From assembly GCF_002088975.1 (NCBI RefSeq), contig NZ_NCST01000098.1, positions 1 to 51,499 on the forward strand: a DNA stretch of 51,499 bases. Direction: 5' to 3'. Below, piece by piece: positions 26,710-35,585 of the stretch. Within the stretch, counting starts at the first letter, position 1. The number at the start of each line of letters is the position of its first letter. Under the pieces are notes generated by a model. That model did not search any database. It was given only the letters and a program-made list of their open reading frames with translations, and was not told the origin of the DNA. The translations under genes and the position numbers were made by a program. Origin of the DNA: Henriciella aquimarina. Lineage in GTDB: Bacteria; Pseudomonadota; Alphaproteobacteria; Caulobacterales; Hyphomonadaceae.

Positions 26710-27552
26710 TCATCCATTGCTGATGAAATCGGCAACAAGAGAATTGAACTCTTCCGCCTTCTCCCACTGAGCCCAGTGGCCGCATTTCGAATAGATGTGA
26801 AGGTCGGCTTCTGGAATACGACGCTGGAACTGGAATGCCATGTCTACAGGCAAGACACGATCCTCCGCACCCCATATAATCAGCGTTTCGTGGGGCAGGC
26901 TTTCTAAATCTCGCCGCCATAGGTCGTTCGCCGTATTTCCCACTTGGCCCGCCAGCGGGGGGGCAGCGACGATTTCGGGCCGGGTGGCAGCCTCAAATCT
27001 TTTTTCAATGAGGTCCGGCGTTATATCTGATCTGTCGTACACAAGAAGATCGACAACCCGATCCACTTTCTCGATAGACGGCCCGTCTCCATCATAGAAG
27101 GTCGCCATACGCATTATACCTTCGGTGGGGAAGGTCGAATGCACCGGCATGCCACCGCCGGGCCCCATGAGGATAAGCTTATCAACGCGCTCAGGATGAT
27201 CGAGCGCCAGAACCAGCGCCGTTCCGCCACCTAGCGAATTGCCCACTAGGCTTGCCTTGTCCAGTTCAAGATAGTCCATGAGTTCCAGAAGTGCTTCCGC
27301 CATGGCATCGAACATGCCGCCTTTGATGTTCCGGTGCTCAGATTCGCCAAAGCCCGGATGATCGTACACAATCGACCGAAATCCTCTATCGGCGAGGGCC
27401 TGCATATTTTTGCTGAAATTGCTGAAGCCGTAAGCTCCCGGGCCTCCACCATGGATAAAGATTACCGCCGGGCCCGAACCCGCCTCATGATAACGGATCC
27501 GGCCATTCGGCAGGTCAGCATAGTGGCTTTCTGGGACTGCAGCATTCGGCAT
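26710..27552 (-). CDS. Alpha/beta hydrolase, meta-cleavage-product hydrolase type
   Basis: This 280-residue hydrolase resembles MhpC/BphD/HsaD enzymes, which split the C-C bond of meta-cleavage products. The oxyanion HGGGPGA (34-40) and a full triad are visible: S106 (VGNSLGGG), D231 (WGAEDRVLP) and H259 (CGHWAQWE). The N-terminus HYADLPNGRIRYHEAGSGP is also typical. The ATG at 27552 has AAGGAG upstream. It is divergent from the MaoC-type gene. Together with the extradiol dioxygenase at 4157-5017 it would form a ring-cleavage pair, though the genes are 22 kb apart. Confidence 0.85.
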   Translation of the reverse strand: MPNAAVPESHYADLPNGRIRYHEAGSGPAVIFIHGGGPGAYGFSNFSKNMQALADRGFRSIVYDHPGFGESEHRNIKGGMFDAMAEALLELMDYLELDKASLVGNSLGGGTALVLALDHPERVDKLILMGPGGGMPVHSTFPTEGIMRMATFYDGDGPSIEKVDRVVDLLVYDRSDITPDLIEKRFEAATRPEIVAAPPLAGQVGNTANDLWRRDLESLPHETLIIWGAEDRVLPVDMAFQFQRRIPEADLHIYSKCGHWAQWEKAEEFNSLVADFISNG

Positions 27553-27758
27553 CGTTCGGGCTCCTTGTGATCCAATTTTATTTTTACGCTTCTGGGCATC
27601 GCCGGTGCAACAATCCGATCCGGAAACTGCGACACCTTGGCCAGTCACGGTCCCAAAGGTTTGCCACAACCAGCTCACAAATTAAAGCGTTTGTTTTGTT
27701 TTTGCCTCATTTCAGGCATATCGAAGGGAATCGTCTGAAAAATGGAGAATCGCTTCGA

Positions 27759-28640
27759 ATGGAAATCAACAGAGACGCTTCACTTCCGGACATCAACCAC
27801 GAGCAGGTGATGAGCCTGAGCAAAGAAAACCGCCATGAATGGAGTCAGAAAGACGCAATGCTGTACGCGCTTGGGATCGGCCTCGGTGCGGACCCTCTGG
27901 ACCGGGCAGAGCTCGGCTTCGTCTATGAGAAACAGCTGAAAGTCTTCCCGACCTTCCCTGTTGTTGTCGGATTCAATGGCGGCGCTCTGGAGGATGTCGG
28001 CATAGACTATCGGTACGTGCTACACGGCGAGCATGCAGTCACGCTGCACAAGCGCTTTCCATCAAGCGGACAAGCAGTGGCAACGAGCAGGATGCTTGGG
28101 GCTTGGGACAAGGGCCCTGGACGCGGTGCAGTGTTTTCGCAGGAGAAAGTAATGAGGCTGGAAGGGGACCAAGAGCCGCTCGCCACTATCAGGACGACGA
28201 GTTTCGCGCGCGCCGAAGGCGGATTTGGCGGTCCCCGTGACGGACAGCCTGAACCTCACTCTGTCCCGTCGCGTGCGCCCGACAAGAGTGTGCGTATCGG
28301 CACGACCCAAAATCAGGCACTGCTCTACAGGCTTTCGGGCGATGACAACCCGCTCCATGCCGATCCCGATGCAGCGCTCGCGGCCGGCTTCCCCCAGCCA
28401 ATTCTGCATGGTCTGTGCACATTTGCGATTTGCTGTCGCGCTGTTCTGAAGGAATATTGCGACAATGACCCCTCATTGGTCACGCACCATGAAGTGCGTT
28501 TCTCCTCGCCAGTCTATCCGGGCGAGACTTTGACAGTCGACCTGTGGAAAGACGGCAATGTTGTCTCGTTCGAAGCCCACGTCACAGATCGCGCAATCAC
28601 CGCTATCCGGAATGGAAAGACTCTATTGGCGCACGGATGA
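27759..28640 (+). CDS. MaoC-like (R)-specific enoyl-CoA hydratase (hydratase 2 type)
   Basis: This 293-residue protein has a double hot-dog layout like the hydratase-2 domain of eukaryotic MFE-2 and bacterial steroid side-chain hydratases. An N-terminal hot-dog without motif (about 25-150) is followed by one with the hydratase-2 motif LSGDDNPLHADPDAA...GFPQPILHG (192-217), including D195 and H200. It would hydrate a 2-enoyl-CoA to the (R)-3-hydroxyacyl-CoA. The start at 27759 gives the family-length N-terminus. It is divergent from the hydrolase gene, sharing a 206-bp promoter region. Confidence 0.86.
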   Translation: MEINRDASLPDINHEQVMSLSKENRHEWSQKDAMLYALGIGLGADPLDRAELGFVYEKQLKVFPTFPVVVGFNGGALEDVGIDYRYVLHGEHAVTLHKRFPSSGQAVATSRMLGAWDKGPGRGAVFSQEKVMRLEGDQEPLATIRTTSFARAEGGFGGPRDGQPEPHSVPSRAPDKSVRIGTTQNQALLYRLSGDDNPLHADPDAALAAGFPQPILHGLCTFAICCRAVLKEYCDNDPSLVTHHEVRFSSPVYPGETLTVDLWKDGNVVSFEAHVTDRAITAIRNGKTLLAHG

Positions 28641-28681
28641 AGGCGATTTCCTTCTCCCTTTGCAGCGTTCCGATTCCGGTT

Positions 28682-29623
28682 TCACAAGCACACGGGCTCC
28701 TCAACAGCCGACTGCTTTGCATGCTCCCAGAAATCCATTGCGGCTGATCTCTGCTCGCCGCGGCGTCTGAGCACGGACAACTGGGTCGCAAGCCCAAGAA
28801 ATGGTGCCGCGACGGAAGTCAGGCGGTGAGCCTCGCCCGTACCAGCCAAATAGAGCTCAGGATCGAACCAGCCGAGATCCACGCACATGATTCTGTTCAA
28901 TGTTGCATATCGCAGCAGGGAAAATGCATCGGCCTCTGGCGGACGCACAAGCCTGGCTCCGGCAGCAACGAGCCCCCGTGCGACGGCATCGGCAAGACTG
29001 ACTCCATGCAGACGATTGATGGTCGCGACTGAATGCCCCTTCAGGAGATCATCGTCTATCTTGACTGCGCCATCGAGTGGGTGACCCGCTGGAATGATCA
29101 GCCGCATGGGACGCCGTCGCACAATCAATCGATCAAGCTCATCATCGCGACCCTGCCGGTGACTCTCCTGGCAGTCGGGCTCGATGGCGAGCGCAAGGTC
29201 GACATTCTCTTCCTTCAGGGCATCGAAAATCCTCACATGGCCAAGCGTCAGCACTTCGATACTCGTATTTGAGTATACTTTGAGGAACGAGTCCGTCAGG
29301 CGCGTCCGTTCCGGAAAGAACACCGAGTGCGGTTGGACGGCGAGCCGGAGCGCATTGGTCCTCAATTCCTCCGCTTTCTGGTGAAGCCAGTCGGACTCCA
29401 GAACCAGTCTGCGCGCATTCGCAACGAAAGCCTGCCCCTGCCGCGTGAGGCTGACCCGCCTACTTGTACGGTGGAACAGATCGAACCCCAGCTGTCGTTC
29501 CATTTCCCGTATGCTGGCCGACAGCGCCGGCTGTGACACGTTCAGTGCCTCGGACGCACGCGTGAAGGACCCAAGTTCGGCAATTTTGAGGAAGGCCCGA
29601 AAGGGGGTTGCCCTCAAATCCAT
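28682..29623 (-). CDS. LysR-family transcriptional regulator
   Basis: This 313-residue LysR regulator has its winged helix at the N-terminus (FLKIAELGSFTRASEALNVSQPALSASIREMERQLG, about 10-45) and a substrate-binding domain with the FERTRLTDSFLKVYSN and VDLALAIEP segments. The start at 29623 is chosen for GGAGGGAAGATC before the ATG. It is divergent from the ACAD-SDR-kinase operon, with 110 to 137 bp between, the usual arrangement for a LysR protein controlling its neighbour. It converges on the MaoC gene. Confidence 0.88.
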   Translation of the reverse strand: MDLRATPFRAFLKIAELGSFTRASEALNVSQPALSASIREMERQLGFDLFHRTSRRVSLTRQGQAFVANARRLVLESDWLHQKAEELRTNALRLAVQPHSVFFPERTRLTDSFLKVYSNTSIEVLTLGHVRIFDALKEENVDLALAIEPDCQESHRQGRDDELDRLIVRRRPMRLIIPAGHPLDGAVKIDDDLLKGHSVATINRLHGVSLADAVARGLVAAGARLVRPPEADAFSLLRYATLNRIMCVDLGWFDPELYLAGTGEAHRLTSVAAPFLGLATQLSVLRRRGEQRSAAMDFWEHAKQSAVEEPVCL

Positions 29624-29759
29624 GATCTTCCCTCCAGCGATGTTGCGATCTCGACCCCATCTATAAGCAAACCAAATCCAAAGCAAAAGGAATACAAATT
29701 CGACTTCCCATCTTTCCCTGAGTCAAAATGCAATGGTCACTAGCGAGTTGGAGATGGCA

Positions 29760-31049
29760 ATGTGGTCTTTCGAGACAGATGCAGAGTTTCAGTCAGAACT
29801 GGATTGGATCAGAGAATTTGTTGAAACTGAAGTTGAACCGCTGGATTTCATTCTCGGCAGTCAGTGGAATATTCATGATGAACGGTTCAAGACATACGTC
29901 CGCCCTCTCCAGAAAAGAGTAAAGGAGCGCGGCCTCTGGGCCTGCCATCTCGGTGCCGAGCTGGGCGGGAAAGGCTATGGTCAACTCAAGCTTGCCCTCA
30001 TGAATGAACAGTTCGGACGCTCCAGATTTGGTCCGATTGTGTTCGGGGCGCAGGCACCCGACACCGGCAACTCCGAGATCCTCGCACATTACGGAACAGC
30101 CGAACAAAAGCGGCGCTATCTTGACCCCCTTCTAAATAATGAAATTGTGTCCTGCTTCGCGATGACCGAGCCGCATGGTGGGTCGGATCCGCTACTCCTG
30201 AAGGCAAGAGCAACCGACGAAGGTGATGAGTGGGCCATTAGCGGCGAGAAGTGGTTTGCGTCGAATGCCCGATTTGCCGCTTTCTTTATTGTTATGGCCG
30301 TGACTGACCCCGATGCGGATACCCCTTATCGCAGCATGTCCATGTTTATTGTACCCGCTGAAACGCCGGGGATCGAGTTCGTGCGCGATTACACCTATTA
30401 TGGACAGGCCGAGGCCGAGCATGCGCATCTCAGATTCGACAATGTACGCGTTCCAAAGGACCATATGCTTGGTGGCAGAGGTGACGCTTTTGTTGTGGCG
30501 CAGGTCCGTCTCGGCGGTGGCCGGCTGCATCATGCGATGCGGGCCTTGGCCGAGGCCACAAAGTGCCTTGACCTAACATGTCAACGCGTCGCTTCACGTT
30601 TCACGAAAGGTGAAAAGCTGGCCGAGAAGCAGATGGTCCAGGAAAGACTGGCCGATTGCTGGATCCAGCTTCGCCAGTTCCGGCTTCTCACTCTGGAGGC
30701 GGCGTGGCTGGCTGACGAGTCCAAGGATTGGAAGGCGATCAAGCAGAACATTGCGGCAGTTAAGGTAATGATGCCCAGAGTGCTGCACGATGTTTCATCC
30801 ACGGCACTGCACCTGCATGGTTCGCTGGGGCTGTCCACTGAAATGCCGTTCTCTTACCACCTCATGAACAGCTACATGATCGGATTGGCCGACGGGCCAA
30901 CAGAGGTTCACAAGCTTACAGTGGCGAAGGAAATGCTGCGGGACGTTGAGCCCACAAACAGTCTGTTTCCGGACTATATACAGCACAAGGCGAGAGCACA
31001 TGCTGAAGATATGTATCCGCCTCTCGATCAATCGCAACCAGTCCCGTAA
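29760..31049 (+). CDS. Acyl-CoA dehydrogenase of the ACAD10/11 type
   Basis: This acyl-CoA dehydrogenase of about 429 residues begins WSFETDAEFQSELDWIREFVETEVEPLD, the N-terminus typical of the ACAD10/11-like FadE group. It has CFAMTEPHGGSDPLLLKA and ISGEKWFASNA. At the C-terminus, where classical ACADs have EGTxEI, it reads LADGPTEVHKL, with Asp in place of the catalytic Glu, as in human ACAD11. Such enzymes remove phosphate from 4-phospho-acyl-CoA made by an APH-like kinase; the kinase gene follows two genes later. In-frame ATGs at 29733, 29754 and 29760 compete; GGAG lies best before 29760. Confidence 0.84.
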   Translation: MWSFETDAEFQSELDWIREFVETEVEPLDFILGSQWNIHDERFKTYVRPLQKRVKERGLWACHLGAELGGKGYGQLKLALMNEQFGRSRFGPIVFGAQAPDTGNSEILAHYGTAEQKRRYLDPLLNNEIVSCFAMTEPHGGSDPLLLKARATDEGDEWAISGEKWFASNARFAAFFIVMAVTDPDADTPYRSMSMFIVPAETPGIEFVRDYTYYGQAEAEHAHLRFDNVRVPKDHMLGGRGDAFVVAQVRLGGGRLHHAMRALAEATKCLDLTCQRVASRFTKGEKLAEKQMVQERLADCWIQLRQFRLLTLEAAWLADESKDWKAIKQNIAAVKVMMPRVLHDVSSTALHLHGSLGLSTEMPFSYHLMNSYMIGLADGPTEVHKLTVAKEMLRDVEPTNSLFPDYIQHKARAHAEDMYPPLDQSQPVP

Positions 31050-31072
31050 GTCGCCGCGAAGGAAACACATCT

Positions 31073-31810
31073 ATGGACTACTCAATCGACTTCACTGGCA
31101 AGACTGCTCTGGTCGTCGGCGGCACGAGCGGTATCGGCAACGCGACCGCGCAGGCCTTCCGCACAAAGGGCGCCGACGTTCATGTCTGGGGGACACGCCA
31201 GAGCCCAGAGGACTATGAGAATGAGCCGACATCTGACCTGGCCGGAATTCGGTATGAGTGCATGGATGTCGTCGAATCCGGCCGGGTCGAATCCTATGCT
31301 CCTCCGTTTTCGAAGCTGGACGTGCTTGTGCTCTGCCAAGGGCTGGTCCTTTACGAGCGTAAGGAGTTCGAGACCGAAGGCTTCAGCCGGGTCCTGGATG
31401 TCAATCTGACGAGCCTTATGACCTGTGCCATGAAATTCCGTGATCTGCTTTCCCAAAGCAACGGGTCACTCATTATCGTCAGCTCCTCAGCCGCATTCCA
31501 TGCCACCCGAGGCAATCCGGCCTATAATGCCTCCAAAGCCGGCGCGCTTGGTCTGACAAGAACTCTCGCTCAGGCCTGGGCTGCTGAGGGAATACGCGTC
31601 AATGGCATTGCTCCCGGCTTTGTGCCGACGCGGATGACCCGCGTAACCACCGAAAACGAAAAGCGGGCTGACGCGGCTCGGTCTAATATCCCGCTCGGCC
31701 GGTTTGGAACTCCCGAGGAAATGGCAGCGATTGCACTCTTCCTCGCGTCTCCGATGAGCGGTTACATTGTCGGCCAGACCCTGCTTGCCGATGGGGGAAT
31801 GTTGCTCTGA
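31073..31810 (+). CDS. Short-chain dehydrogenase/reductase (SDR)
   Basis: This 245-residue classical SDR has GGTSGIG (nucleotide binding), Ser in IIVSSSAAF, the active-site YNASK, and ends with SGYIVGQTLLADGGMLL. All catalytic residues are present. It lies between the ACAD10/11-type dehydrogenase (24 bp upstream) and the APH-like kinase (start immediately after the stop, zero spacing), so it probably handles a hydroxy- or oxo-acyl-CoA of the same route. Confidence 0.87.
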   Translation: MDYSIDFTGKTALVVGGTSGIGNATAQAFRTKGADVHVWGTRQSPEDYENEPTSDLAGIRYECMDVVESGRVESYAPPFSKLDVLVLCQGLVLYERKEFETEGFSRVLDVNLTSLMTCAMKFRDLLSQSNGSLIIVSSSAAFHATRGNPAYNASKAGALGLTRTLAQAWAAEGIRVNGIAPGFVPTRMTRVTTENEKRADAARSNIPLGRFGTPEEMAAIALFLASPMSGYIVGQTLLADGGMLL

Positions 31811-32866
31811 ATGAACACCCAAAGTGAAATCAAGGGCGTCGATAGCGACCGCCTTGTCGAATGGATGGATGAACAAGGGCTTGGCAGCGGACCGATCGCC
31901 GGCATGTCCCTCCTCACGGGCGGGACGCAAAACCTGATTGTGCGGTTCGAACGAGAAGGCAGGATATATGTTCTCCGCCGGCCTTCGCTCAATCCCCGGC
32001 CCGAAGCCAATGTGACCATGATGCGCGAAGCGCGTGTTCTGGGCGCGCTGGAAGGCAGCAACGTTCCCCATCCGGCCTTGCTTGCTGCCTGCGCTGACGA
32101 GGAAGTCCTTGGTGCCAGCTTCTACCTGATGGAACCCGTCACCGGCTTCAATGCCGTGAACGGAATGCCGGAGCCCCACCGATCCGATTCCGCCATGCGC
32201 CGCGCCATGGGGTTTTCGCTTGTCGACGGAGCGGCAGCACTTGCCAATATTGATTATCTTGAGGTCGGACTGGAGGGATTTGGGAAGCCGGAGAATTTCC
32301 TCCAAAGACAGGTCCCGCGCTGGCAAAGGCAGCTCGCCTCATATTCTCGTCACGAGGGATGGCCCGGCCCGGAAAGCCTGGAGGGCGTCCACGGGCTGTC
32401 GGACTACTTGTCGGAGAATGTGCCTTCCAGTTTCCAGCCCGGCATCATGCATGGCGACTATCAGCTCGCCAATGTAATGTATCGCTATGATGGTCCGGAA
32501 CTGGCGGCCATTGTCGATTGGGAGCTTTCGACAATAGGAGATCCGCTGCTGGACCTTGGCTGGATAATTGCAACCTGGCGCGGCTACACTCCCGAACTTC
32601 CAATCCTGCAAGTCGAACCCTGGGACGGATTTCCGCTAGTTGACGAGCTGATCGCGCACTATGCAGACCAATCGGACAGGGACCTCTCTGGCTTCAATTG
32701 GTATGTCGTGCTGGCGTGTTTCAAACTCGGGATCATCCTTGAAGGGACCCACGCTCGCGCATGTGCCGGAAAGGCCCCGCAAGCGACCGGTCAGAAACTT
32801 CACGCCGCCGCTATGGCACTGATGCAAAGAGGCAGACTATGGGCGGACCGTCGCCGATGGGAATAA
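31811..32866 (+). CDS. APH/ChoK-fold kinase, ACAD10/11-associated (putative hydroxyacyl-CoA kinase)
   Basis: This 351-residue aminoglycoside-phosphotransferase-fold protein matches the kinase half of ACAD10/11: a Gly-rich loop (LTGGTQN, 36-41), YVLRRP, E73 (MMREARVLG), the Brenner motif with D216 and N221 (MHGDYQLANVM) and the metal-binding D237 (VDWELSTIGDP). Human ACAD10/11 and Pseudomonas LvaA kinases phosphorylate 4-hydroxyacyl-CoAs, so drug resistance is unlikely. It directly abuts the SDR gene and shares an operon with the ACAD10/11-type dehydrogenase, forming what looks like a split version of that two-domain enzyme. Confidence 0.84.
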   Translation: MNTQSEIKGVDSDRLVEWMDEQGLGSGPIAGMSLLTGGTQNLIVRFEREGRIYVLRRPSLNPRPEANVTMMREARVLGALEGSNVPHPALLAACADEEVLGASFYLMEPVTGFNAVNGMPEPHRSDSAMRRAMGFSLVDGAAALANIDYLEVGLEGFGKPENFLQRQVPRWQRQLASYSRHEGWPGPESLEGVHGLSDYLSENVPSSFQPGIMHGDYQLANVMYRYDGPELAAIVDWELSTIGDPLLDLGWIIATWRGYTPELPILQVEPWDGFPLVDELIAHYADQSDRDLSGFNWYVVLACFKLGIILEGTHARACAGKAPQATGQKLHAAAMALMQRGRLWADRRRWE

Positions 32867-32998
32867 GACAGCCGCCAGCCAATGAGTCTGTCTTGCAAGA
32901 ACAGACAGCAATACCTGTATACTTTTGAAGGATAACGAAATCGGAGAAATCTGTAGACGCGGCTGCGTCTAACTTTCTGCGACACTGGAGACTGCTGT

Positions 32999-34021
32999 AT
33001 GAAAGCGCTGCAATGGGTACTGGCAAAGCCTGTCGTCGGAATGCCATCCAGTTCGAATTTCTCTCTGGCGGAAACCGACCTTCCTTCTCCTACAGAGCAG
33101 AAGGTTCTGGTAGAAATTCGCTACCACACGGTTGCTCCTGGTATCCGGGCGCGTATCGGCGCAGACACCTATGCAGCGAAGATCGAGGTTGGAGAAATCA
33201 TACCAGGGATGGGCGTCGGAATCGTCCTGGAATCCGCAAGCGTCTTGTTCGAACCTGGCGATCTGGTCGTAGGACAGCTCGCTTGGGCAACACATGCCAT
33301 CGTAGCGGCTTCTGACATAAATCGCATTGGTACGCAGCATTTGAAAGATCTACCGCTGCACACCGCACTCGGCACAATGGGGCCATCAGGATTGACAGCA
33401 TATTTCGGCTTGACGGATGTGCTGGCCATCCAGCCGGGCGAGACGGTTGTGATCTCGTCGGCGGCGGGCTCTGTCGGAAGCGCTGCCGGACAGATCGCCA
33501 AAATATTGGGGTGTCATGTTATTGGTATTGCGGGCGGCAAGGAAAAGTGTCGTGACCTGATCGAAATCTACGGATTCGACGACAGCCTCGATTATCGAGA
33601 CTCAAAGTCACTCGCTCGCGAGCTGAATGCAAAAGCCCCGGAAGGCATTGACGCCTATTTCGATAATGTCGGGGGTGAGATTTCTGATGCTGTTATTCAG
33701 AACATGAAATTGTTCGGCCGGATCGCCATCTGCGGCCAGACCAGCGAATACAACCAAAGAGAGCCTCGTGGCTGCCGTCAGATGACATCCGTGATAACGC
33801 GAAGACTAACCCTGCAAGGCTTTGTCGTATTTGATTTCCGGGACCAGTTCGATCGAGCGCTTGAGCACATCCGAGAATGGGTCTTGTCTGGCGCGTTGCA
33901 AGATAGTCCCAACATCCTTTCCGGTATCGACCTGGCGGTAGATGGTTTTGTTTCACAGTTCTCAGAAAGCTCTGCTGGCAGGCTTCTGGTCAAGATTGGT
34001 GAAGCCGGCCAAGGCTGGTGA
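32999..34021 (+). CDS. Medium-chain NADP-dependent oxidoreductase (CurA/PTGR-like)
   Basis: This 340-residue zinc-independent MDR protein has a GroES-like N-terminal domain and a Rossmann domain with VVISSAAGSVGSAAGQIAKILGCHVIGIAGG and the DAYFDNVGGEISDAVI signature of the curcumin/prostaglandin/leukotriene reductase group. These enzymes reduce the double bond of alpha,beta-unsaturated carbonyls with NADPH. It follows the kinase gene by 132 bp on the same strand and may be the last gene of the same unit. There are no zinc-ligand cysteines. Confidence 0.84.
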   Translation: MKALQWVLAKPVVGMPSSSNFSLAETDLPSPTEQKVLVEIRYHTVAPGIRARIGADTYAAKIEVGEIIPGMGVGIVLESASVLFEPGDLVVGQLAWATHAIVAASDINRIGTQHLKDLPLHTALGTMGPSGLTAYFGLTDVLAIQPGETVVISSAAGSVGSAAGQIAKILGCHVIGIAGGKEKCRDLIEIYGFDDSLDYRDSKSLARELNAKAPEGIDAYFDNVGGEISDAVIQNMKLFGRIAICGQTSEYNQREPRGCRQMTSVITRRLTLQGFVVFDFRDQFDRALEHIREWVLSGALQDSPNILSGIDLAVDGFVSQFSESSAGRLLVKIGEAGQGW

Positions 34022-34311
34022 CATTTCTTCCATCGTCCGGGCTCTTGTGGGTTCATGGCCACCGGGCCAGATGCTCTCGAATACGCGAAAGTCCGGATTT
34101 GTATTCTATCGACCTGGCCAGTTTTGCCACAGCTCGTGCAGCACTGTGCTGCCGCTTGCAGCATTCGGCCCCGGGGCAAACTCGCCTTTCGATAAATACG
34201 TGAGATGATCGGAGTAACGGCCTCGATCGCCCAATGCCGGTCTTGTTCAGGGTGGCATGCTGGCCGAGGCCGGTGTGAGGACCGGGCCCAAACCAGCTGG
34301 AAGGCTAACAG

Positions 34312-34686
34312 ATGTTACATCGCGTTAGAGAAGATGCTCGTCTGAGATTGAACGAATTTGCCAAGGAGATCGCCGCGCCTGCAGCGAGGCCCCCCGCACC
34401 AGTCACATCCACCGACCCGGAACGGATCACGCCCGCAGACATATTCAGGCGGAGGACCGTAAGGCGCCCCGAACTTCGCAAGCTGGTGCCGCTCTCGGAC
34501 ACGACGATCTACGAGCTTGAGCAGAAGGGAGCGTTTCCCAAACGCTTCTATCTGACACCGCGATGTGTGGTCTGGCCGCTTGCTGAAGTGCTGGAATGGA
34601 TTGATGCCCGGCGGCAGGAAGGACGCGAGGGGTGCGGCGCCCACCCCGATTACCGGCAACGCGCCGTGCCGGAAAGCAGGCGCTGA
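34312..34686 (+). CDS. AlpA-family DNA-binding regulator
   Basis: This 124-residue protein has a C-terminal winged-helix/MerR-like domain with the AlpA signature: RKLVPLSDTTIYELEQKGAFPKRFYLTPRCVVWPLAEVLEWIDARR (about 56-100). AlpA proteins act as excisionases or activate the integrase of P4-like elements, which fits the P4-type integrase 1 kb away. The ATG has GGAAGG upstream. The N-terminal 45 residues are Pro/Ala-rich and have no known match. Confidence 0.82.
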   Translation: MLHRVREDARLRLNEFAKEIAAPAARPPAPVTSTDPERITPADIFRRRTVRRPELRKLVPLSDTTIYELEQKGAFPKRFYLTPRCVVWPLAEVLEWIDARRQEGREGCGAHPDYRQRAVPESRR

Positions 34687-34705
34687 GCCAGCAAGAGCAG
34701 AGTCC

Positions 34706-35263
34706 CTATCCAGCGTCTGCATGCTCGCTCACGATTAAGCGCACCTGCTTCATGGTCATGAACATGCGTCCGGGATCGCTCACAAAGGACTGGAAACCGA
34801 AGGTTTCGTACCAGGCCTTCCGGCGCTTGTACGCTGCCTTGCCGCCATCGGGCATTACGTCCAGCACGATGGCGAAACAGCCTGCTTCGCTTGCGATCCC
34901 GCAGGCCTTCTCGAACACGTGATGCATGAGGATTGAACCGATACCCTGCCCCTGCGCAGTCTCGCTCACAGCGACCTGCCCGAGGAACAGGATCGGCAAT
35001 TCGCCATGATCCGGCGCGCCGCGCGGGCGCTTGGAAAGCGCGTCCACGTTCATCATGCCGAGATTTATCGCGTGATATCCAAGGATCGTGGTCCGGCCAT
35101 CCTCGACCGCGACATAGACCCGGGTCATGTCATCCTTCTGCTGCTTCCTGGCCGACAGTTTCAGATAATTGTCGAGCCGCTCCACGCCACACGAAAATCC
35201 GGCGCGGTCGTGCCGCGCCGGATCCAGGGTTTCAATGCGAAGGTCACCGGCCTCAGTCGGCAT
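34706..35263 (-). CDS. GNAT acetyltransferase, TacT-type toxin
   Basis: This GNAT protein of about 185 residues has the TacT/AtaT-like opening (FSCGVERLDNYLKLSARKQQKDDMTRVYVAVED) and the acetyl-CoA loop with QGQGIGSILM preceded by LFLGQVAVSETA. TacT toxins acetylate aminoacyl-tRNA and stop translation. Its start at 35263 overlaps the DUF1778 antitoxin gene by 11 bp, the standard TacAT layout. The frame continues upstream to 35356, but that extension is Arg-rich and lies inside the antitoxin gene. Confidence 0.87.
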   Translation of the reverse strand: MPTEAGDLRIETLDPARHDRAGFSCGVERLDNYLKLSARKQQKDDMTRVYVAVEDGRTTILGYHAINLGMMNVDALSKRPRGAPDHGELPILFLGQVAVSETAQGQGIGSILMHHVFEKACGIASEAGCFAIVLDVMPDGGKAAYKRRKAWYETFGFQSFVSDPGRMFMTMKQVRLIVSEHADAG

Positions 35264-35561
35264 GCACGACGCGCCGGCGATAGGCCTTTGCCGCGGCAAG
35301 CGCCCGCGGCGTCGGTGCCGGAGGTGTATCGAGCGCGGCGGAAAAGCGCGCCGCATCCTCGGGGGTCAGGACATGACGCGATCCGGCCTCGATCACCCGG
35401 GAGGCTTCCCGGGCAATGGCGGTGCGAAGGAAAACCGACTTGTCGACGCCAAGCGAGGCGGCGGCGCGCGTGATCAGTTCGCCCAGATTGTCGCCATGGC
35501 GGATCTGGGTGGTACGGGTCTGTTTTCCCTCGTCGGGATCGTTTATGGGCAGGTCCAACAT
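35253..35561 (-). CDS. DUF1778 family antitoxin (TacA-type)
   Basis: This 102-residue protein has a ribbon-helix-helix N-terminus (RTTQIRHGDNLGELITRAAASLGVDKSVFLRTAIAREASRVIE) and a C-terminal toxin-wrapping tail (LTPEDAARFSAALDTPPAPTPRALAAAKAYRR), the standard TacA arrangement. The start at 35561 follows AAGGAG. It binds and neutralises the overlapping GNAT toxin and represses the operon. A palindrome 25 bp upstream (35586-35610) is the likely operator. Confidence 0.86.
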   Translation of the reverse strand: MLDLPINDPDEGKQTRTTQIRHGDNLGELITRAAASLGVDKSVFLRTAIAREASRVIEAGSRHVLTPEDAARFSAALDTPPAPTPRALAAAKAYRRRVVHAD

Positions 35562-35585
35562 CGCAGGGACTCCTTTCAAGCCGAA

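Noticed and set aside
31811..32866. Antibiotic-resistance reading of the APH-fold kinase
   Set aside because: The neighbours are acyl-CoA enzymes and the sequence matches the ACAD10/11 kinase half, so aminoglycoside resistance is unlikely.
1..34300. Second copy of the guaA 3' end (left attachment site)
   Set aside because: Looked for the GAGTGGGAATGA stretch in both orientations by eye and did not find it; it may lie outside the window.
35264..35356. Upstream extension of the GNAT toxin
   Set aside because: Arg-rich stretch lying inside the antitoxin gene; the overlapping ATG at 35263 gives the usual TacAT layout.
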